Origin: Lycorma delicatula
Taxonomy: Eukaryota > Arthropoda > Insecta > Hemiptera > Fulgoridae
Assembly (NCBI RefSeq): GCF_047948215.1
Contig: NC_134455.1
Span: 163,972,575 to 164,036,574, forward strand
DNA length: 64,000 nucleotides
Reading direction: 5' to 3'
Shown piece by piece: positions 58,830-64,000 of this stretch. The translations under genes were made by a program, and so were the position numbers. The notes under the pieces were generated by a model. That model was given only the letters and a program-made list of their open reading frames with translations. It had not been told where the DNA came from and did not search any database. The first letter of the stretch is position 1, and the number at the start of each line of letters is the position of its first letter.

Positions 58830-60088
58830 AGAAAACTTAGGAATTTGAATGGCTCGTAGATAGTCCACTCCAATGTTCATTCCCGGTTGTTTTATATCTA
58901 TTGTGTGTTAATGAAGAGATATCTCAAAATCGTGACGGAACATTAACGATATTATGAGCCGGAGAGAAGAAATACAGACGCTTTCCGAAATGTTGGATGT
59001 TGTCCTAATTTCCGAGACTCATTTTACTAACCTAAACTATTTACTATTCGGTTTCCACGATCAACCAACTACTGCGAACTATTTGGTGCGCAATTAAGTG
59101 AAGTCTTCAAGCCTAATATAATTTTAGGGGTTTATGACGTGGAAATTACTAGTTTTTTGGATAGCCCGACTTCACTGAGTTTACCGATGAAGACCATTTC
59201 TTCTATAGAAATACCACTTGAAATTGAGAGGATTTGAAAAAGGCTTCCTATTTTGATTCTGTTACCCACAAAATGTTATCCATGCTCCCAACTAGAGCTG
59301 TTTTATACAAACTACACCTCTTCAACGCGATTCTCCCAACTACATATTTCCCGACAGAATGGAAGGTCTCTCAGATTAAAATGGTCCTGATACCTGGTAA
59401 TCACTTCAGAATGTTCCATCATTCAGGCCTATCAGCTTACTGCCCATTATATGTAAGTTATTCTAGAGGCCTTTCCTTCGAAGCCTATAAAATGTTTTTG
59501 GATAGCAATGACGTGATGCCCGATCATCAGTTTGGTTTTTGAACTGGTCACTCAACTATTGAACAGATCCACAGGATTACTAGTGTCGTCACCAAGTGCC
59601 TAGAAATGAAGGGATAATGTTCGATGGCGTTCCTGGATGTTCAACAGTCCTCCGACAAGGTTTGGTTACATGGACTTTTATACAAGTTAAAGACATGTTT
59701 GCTTCAGCCTTTCTATTTACTGTTGGTATGTGTCTCAAATGGATTATAGGTTTGCTATGATGATAATATATTTGCGGCCTACTATGATTCTGATTACGTG
59801 TTGCTTACTTTCTGGACTCTACGTTTATTTACATGTTGATTATTATTACGATTGTTATATTGTTGTTTAATTATTCCATTTATGTATTATTACCTTTGGA
59901 CTGTACAATTATTTATTTTTTGAAATCATATTATTAGGGATTATTTATGTACTGTTAGTTACATATTTGTTTTGTTTTTGAGAAATATCACTGGATACTA
60001 TACTTTCATGTAATATGTATTTGACACAAGATTTACTTATGGTTTCTATAAGGCAAACCGATTGTAAATAACGAATTACAAAAAAAAA
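58830..60088 (+). pseudogene. Jockey-like LINE ORF2, internally deleted, with 3' UTR and A-tail
   Basis: An endonuclease remnant reads REEIQTLSEMLDVVLISETH near 58965-59025, with the catalytic Glu in I-S-E-T-H. The rest of the domain is missing: the sequence jumps near 59130 to EITSFLDSPTSLSLPMKTIS, the linker before RT. RT follows with THKMLSMLPTRAVLYKLHLF, YFPTEWKVSQIKMVLIP, MPDHQFGF and HSTIEQIHRITSVVTKCLEM, then MAFLDVQQSSDKVW (motif A Asp) and stops near 59740. About 340 bp of AT-rich 3' UTR leads to an A-run at 60079-60088. The catalytic D-D region is absent, so a second internal deletion removed the rest of RT. Confidence 0.82.
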
Positions 60089-60089
60089 A

Positions 60090-61600
60090 TATTTACAAAA
60101 GAAGTAGAAGAAAAATCTAACATTTTTTTTCAGTGGTTTTTTCTAGATCTGATTTATGGTTAAATAAATTCATAAATATTAAATGATGTTTTTAACTTGA
60201 ATTGTTTTTAATTCATATTGAAAATTTCCCAAAAGTAAAAAGGTTTGATATATTATTTATCACAGTTAAATAATTGATTTTTAAATTTTAAAATAAATAA
60301 CGAAAATGAAATTGTTTTTCAAATTTCTAGTTATTCAAATAAATTTTATTATAGATCGCAGATTAGCTATATTTAAAAAAAGTATATTAGTCAGGTAACA
60401 ATAGAAAACTGGATAAAATATTGCTTGAATCATATTTATAAAAAACCAATCATATATGAAGTATAAGAATCTTAACCATCTTATAGTATCTTCAACAGAA
60501 ATTAATATTTCTGTGGTATTAAATTCAAATTTTTGCAAACTTCTGGTCTTTCTGGGTTTTATTTTTCTATAAATGGTTTTACATAGAGTTTGACGTTATT
60601 GCTGTAATCACCTTACTTCTGCCAGTCTTTGTTTTAAATCATTAGAATTATTTAAATTTATTAGACATAATTTTAAAGAAATTTTGTTTATTCTTTTAAG
60701 CATTAGATTATTACATAGCGCGTGAATAAACTGAACATTAATTATATTGTATCACTTCTATAAAATTATTACCTATATATCAAGCTATTTATTTTCATAT
60801 AATTATTTCATAGAATAAATTTTAAAAAAATTAGTTATTCAAGTCATTTTTATACTAATTTATTTTCTCTGTAAATACGTAAATTCACTATTTTAAATAA
60901 TACTAGTATTCTGGGAAAAATGTAAAAATTTTAATAAAAATACTGTTTTGATTTACCGATCACTTTAGAGTCATTTCACATTTATGTCAGCCAAAATACT
61001 TACGACGGAATAAAAATTAATTTATTCTATATAAAACCAGATATTTTATTTTTTATTTCCTATTTAAAATGTAGCACTCAATATCAAATAACCAAGTAGC
61101 AACCTAACCATCTCTACTACGTTTAGGAAGCCTTTTTAATAGTTAAAATTATTTATTTTCTTAAAAGAAGATTGTAAAGATTCATCGTATAAAGTAGGCC
61201 TACATTATTCTTCAGAGGTAAAAAAAAAGTTAGCTCAAATATAATCACAAAAGCGAATTTGAAACATTTTTTTTTTTTTAAATTAGTATACTTACTCTGT
61301 CTTATACGTTGAGTTTTTTAAGAAAACCATCTTTAATTACGTAAGGTATTTTCCGCTAAGCGAACAAAGCAGCAAAGAAACTACAAAAAAAGTTAAATAT
61401 TTCTGAATGATTTTCATTGAATTTTATTTCTAGCCTACAAAACATAGCTCTTAAAAAACTGGTTTTATTTAAGTATTAATAAAATTTATGTCGTCGCATC
61501 TTACAACACGACATGGTAATATACATGGCACATTCTAAATTATTTAACACGTGGCACGTTACATAATTTATTTTATTGTTTATCCACAATTGCAGTTACA
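60090..61600. other. AT-rich intergenic DNA, no gene seen
   Basis: The minus-strand open frame at 60335-60538 is AT-rich and without motif. No other structure noted. Confidence 0.55.
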
Positions 61601-61603
61601 GGC

Positions 61604-61957
61604 TGAACCCAATTACTGTATTTTTTAGCAGTAAAAATTATCTTTACTTACAATTAGTCCCATTAACCGGAACCATAAGTAAAATTCATTACAAAAAATA
61701 AATGACATAAAAAGGGATGTCTCCATTGAAATTTCTCAAGAAGTATAAATGCATACACATGTATGCATATCTTGTACAGTTGAACCCAATTACTGTATTT
61801 TTTAGCAGTAAAAATTATCTTTGCTTACAATTAGTCCCATTAACCGGAACCATAAGTAAAATTCATTACAAAAAATAAATGACATAAAAAGGGATGTCTC
61901 CATTGAAATTTCTCAAGAAGTATAAATGCATACACATGTATGCATATCTTGTACAGT
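61604..61957. repeat. 177-bp perfect-register tandem duplication
   Basis: Unit 1 (61604-61780) and unit 2 (61781-61957) are head to tail with no spacer. The only difference I find is A versus G in CTTTACTTAC / CTTTGCTTAC. It has no coding frame. Either the duplication is recent or the assembly repeated a segment. Confidence 0.95.
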
Positions 61958-62184
61958 ACACTTATGTATATAATAAGGATATATAATGATGAGTCCAAAG
62001 AACATTAATAAAGTACAGAATATAAAAAGAAAACAAAATATCACCGAGCAGTAGTCCTCAATTTACAAACAAACAAAAAACACACACTAAACGTAGAAAT
62101 AGTGAAAAAAGATTAAAAATAAATAGTGAAAAGAAAAAATAATAAAAATAAAACTAAATGGTAAAAAAAACAAAAAATTTTGAC

Positions 62185-62815
62185 GACGTGTAATGTCCCG
62201 AGCTAGCAACGAGAACATCTTCCTGAATTTAATGTTAAACTCTTTCCTTTCTCCCTGATGTGAGTTCTTCATGTAAGTTTGTGATTCAGATGCAGCCCAA
62301 GAAATCCCACGTTGTTAGCATGCGGGATGAAAACGGCATTCAATTGAAGTCGCTGGCAGTCACCATGCAATTGTGACGTACTCTGGAGTCGAAAGGTCCG
62401 CCGTCAAGATTGAAAATAAAACATGTCCTAGAACCAACCTTGAAGAACACCTGACTCGGTTTCAATGAATCCGGTAAGTCTTAATTGTATCTCATCTGGA
62501 AGAAATGCCCATCCAGGTAGCTGTGCGTGATCAAGTAATACGGTTAAGAAGGCTCCTTTTCAACTTATACACTAAGCTAAGAAACCAAACCCTTATCAAA
62601 GGCCTGCTAGACATATAAATTACAGCTGAGCAATGCATCTTTTCTTCTAGACAGTTGCTAATAACGTTCACAATCCTATGTGTTTGTTCGGTCGTTGAGT
62701 GACAACCTTTGAAGCCTCAATGATAGTTAGGAATAATACGCCCTTGTTCCAGAATCATTAATAAAGATATAAGGGAAAGATCACTGAATCGCTACAGGTG
62801 AGTTTACTTCAATAA
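62185..62815 (-). pseudogene. Jockey-like LINE reverse transcriptase relic
   Basis: Minus-strand frames show LLMILEQGRIIPNYH, then GFKGCHSTTEQTHRIVNVIS and NCLEEKMHCSAV, then a decayed motif A region. Next come RLVLGHVLFSIL and TADLSTPEYVTIA. An internal deletion removes the catalytic D-D motif, and the text resumes at NAVFIPHANNVGFLGLHLN, then GERKEFNIKFRKMFSLLARD. Order and motifs match Jockey-type ORF2 from the RT fingers to just past the palm. Several frameshifts and stops are present. It is related to, but not the same copy as, the element at 57735-60088. Confidence 0.82.
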
Positions 62816-62819
62816 CGGA

Positions 62820-64000
62820 AACAACCGGTATTAGAGATATTTATAAGTTTTTATTTAAAATATTGAATGATCATAATTATACTGCAGGAATATTTCAATA
62901 GTACCAGTCATAGAAAGCTTAAACAATTATCAGCTTAAACCAAGGATATTTTTAATTGTTTTAAGACCTTATTATCTCACATAGGCCACTCATTTACAGT
63001 TCAATAGCTCGTTTTATCTAGTTTTAGGCAGATAATTTCTGAGACGCGACTAATATAATTTAAACGTGGTGGTCACAGTTCACTGGTAACACAAGTATTC
63101 GAATTCAAATAGATTAACGACAGCTTTGACTCAACTTGAACCTAAATCGTGTAGTATAATAGGTGCAATATTTAATAGGTAACGGAATCAGCGACTATCC
63201 AACCCTGTAGTTTTAGGGTTATCCAATCCTACATCAACCCTATAGTCGATAGGGTTTCTCAAATAGTATAATTCATGATGAAATACTATCCTCTACTATT
63301 TAAACCAGGCATACGTGTACCGTGATGATAGATTGTCTTTTATAAATACTATAATGTGGAATAAATATTACGGAATGGGATGTAAATCTTTTGTTACTAT
63401 AAATTATTGAAAAATTTATTTAATCGTAATTACATGTAGGTGAGATAAATATGCGCCTTACGTAATAGTTTACTCATTTTAAGCGGGTTTTATCTTGATT
63501 GTGAACTATGTCTGGATATTATAATTATATTGTGAAATTTAGTTGAGTCATTTGGATTTACTAGTTGTGAAACCCCTACCTCATGTTCATTCAATCCCTT
63601 TCACACAATATCACCAGTGATACGCGGATGTGTCTTCCTATTACCTTCCTACCTATCCTTCCACCTCCTGACTTTCTTTGCCATTAAAACTTGGTGCACT
63701 CAGATTCCATTTCACTAGTCTGTGTGTAGTGCCACGGATCGGATTACCTCCTGCTCCTGTAAGTAGGTCACCTTCTCACACCCACTCGTTCTATCTCTTT
63801 TTCTTGTTATACTGGTGTTGCTTGCTTTCCTACATTAGTTAATTTATAAAAAAAAATCTCTAATGTTCACGGATATTGAAAATATCATCGCTCAGTTTTA
63901 TTAAGTGATAGTGTTACGTTGATGTAAAAAACCTTAGTATTGTAATTTTTCTATGTACTTTCATACAGAAAATTATAATATTTGAATTTTTTAAACTCTA
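62820..64000. other. Intergenic DNA, no gene recognised
   Basis: A small inverted repeat ACCCTAT-AGTCG-ATAGGGT lies near 63238-63256. A pyrimidine-rich, less AT-rich stretch at 63570-63830 has no recognisable frame and might be the 5' part of another element. Confidence 0.5.

Noticed and set aside
61604..61957. CRISPR-like or satellite array
   Set aside because: There are only two adjacent units without spacers, in eukaryotic DNA. It is a simple tandem duplication.

Overview
This window is AT-rich, gene-poor eukaryotic DNA packed with decayed transposable elements. The mix is mostly arthropod-like: several clades of non-LTR retrotransposon (R1-like, Jockey-like, RTE-like and one further type), tRNA-derived SINEs, a Tc1/mariner-type transposon, Helitron-like pieces, fold-back DNA and long dinucleotide arrays. 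I believe it is an insect. The SINE and repeat vocabulary reminds me of hemipterans such as planthoppers or lanternflies, but that rests on memory and no host gene confirms it. I found no convincing host exon, no real tRNA or rRNA gene, no LTR retrotransposon and nothing prokaryotic.

Layout. 1-17.7 kb is AT-rich spacer with one interspersed repeat enclosing a K/E-rich coding relic (3.2-4.8 kb), a 0.9 kb Tc1/mariner relic with intact 19-bp inverted repeats (6.6-7.5 kb) and microsatellites. 17.7-19.5 kb holds a Jockey-like fragment, two clusters of short perfect hairpins and a Helitron-like end. 23.7-27.1 kb holds an RTE-like LINE with a (TA)n tail and an R1-like 3' end, both on the minus strand. 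30.2-32.5 kb holds SINE copies and a second copy of the 3-5 kb repeat. 34.4-37.5 kb is a compound of two opposed Jockey-like pieces and an R1-like endonuclease piece. 38.7-39.5 kb is a SINE split by a 634-bp insert. 41.4-45.8 kb holds a Helitron-like element, two R1-like pieces and an opposed LINE of another type. 47.2-47.7 kb is a 543-bp fold-back element with an 8-bp target duplication. 50.7-55.6 kb is the best-preserved element, a nearly full-length R1-like LINE on the minus strand with overlapping ORF1 and ORF2. 57.4-60.1 kb holds a SINE with a clean target duplication and an internally deleted Jockey-like LINE. 61.6-62.8 kb has a 177-bp tandem duplication and another Jockey-like RT relic.

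How the parts work together. The LINEs encode, or once encoded, Gag-like RNA-binding proteins (ORF1) and an endonuclease plus reverse transcriptase (ORF2). Every copy here carries stops or frameshifts, so none looks autonomous. The SINEs have internal Pol III-type promoter boxes and would depend on LINE enzymes supplied from elsewhere. The fold-back element and the Tc1/mariner relic depend or depended on cut-and-paste transposases.

I found no clear new gene system. The observations most worth following are the fold-back family with its 8-bp target duplication, paired perfect hairpins with very short loops that look like local template-switch scars, the Jockey-like inversion resembling twin priming, and the dense opposed LINE fragments that could act as a small-RNA source locus.
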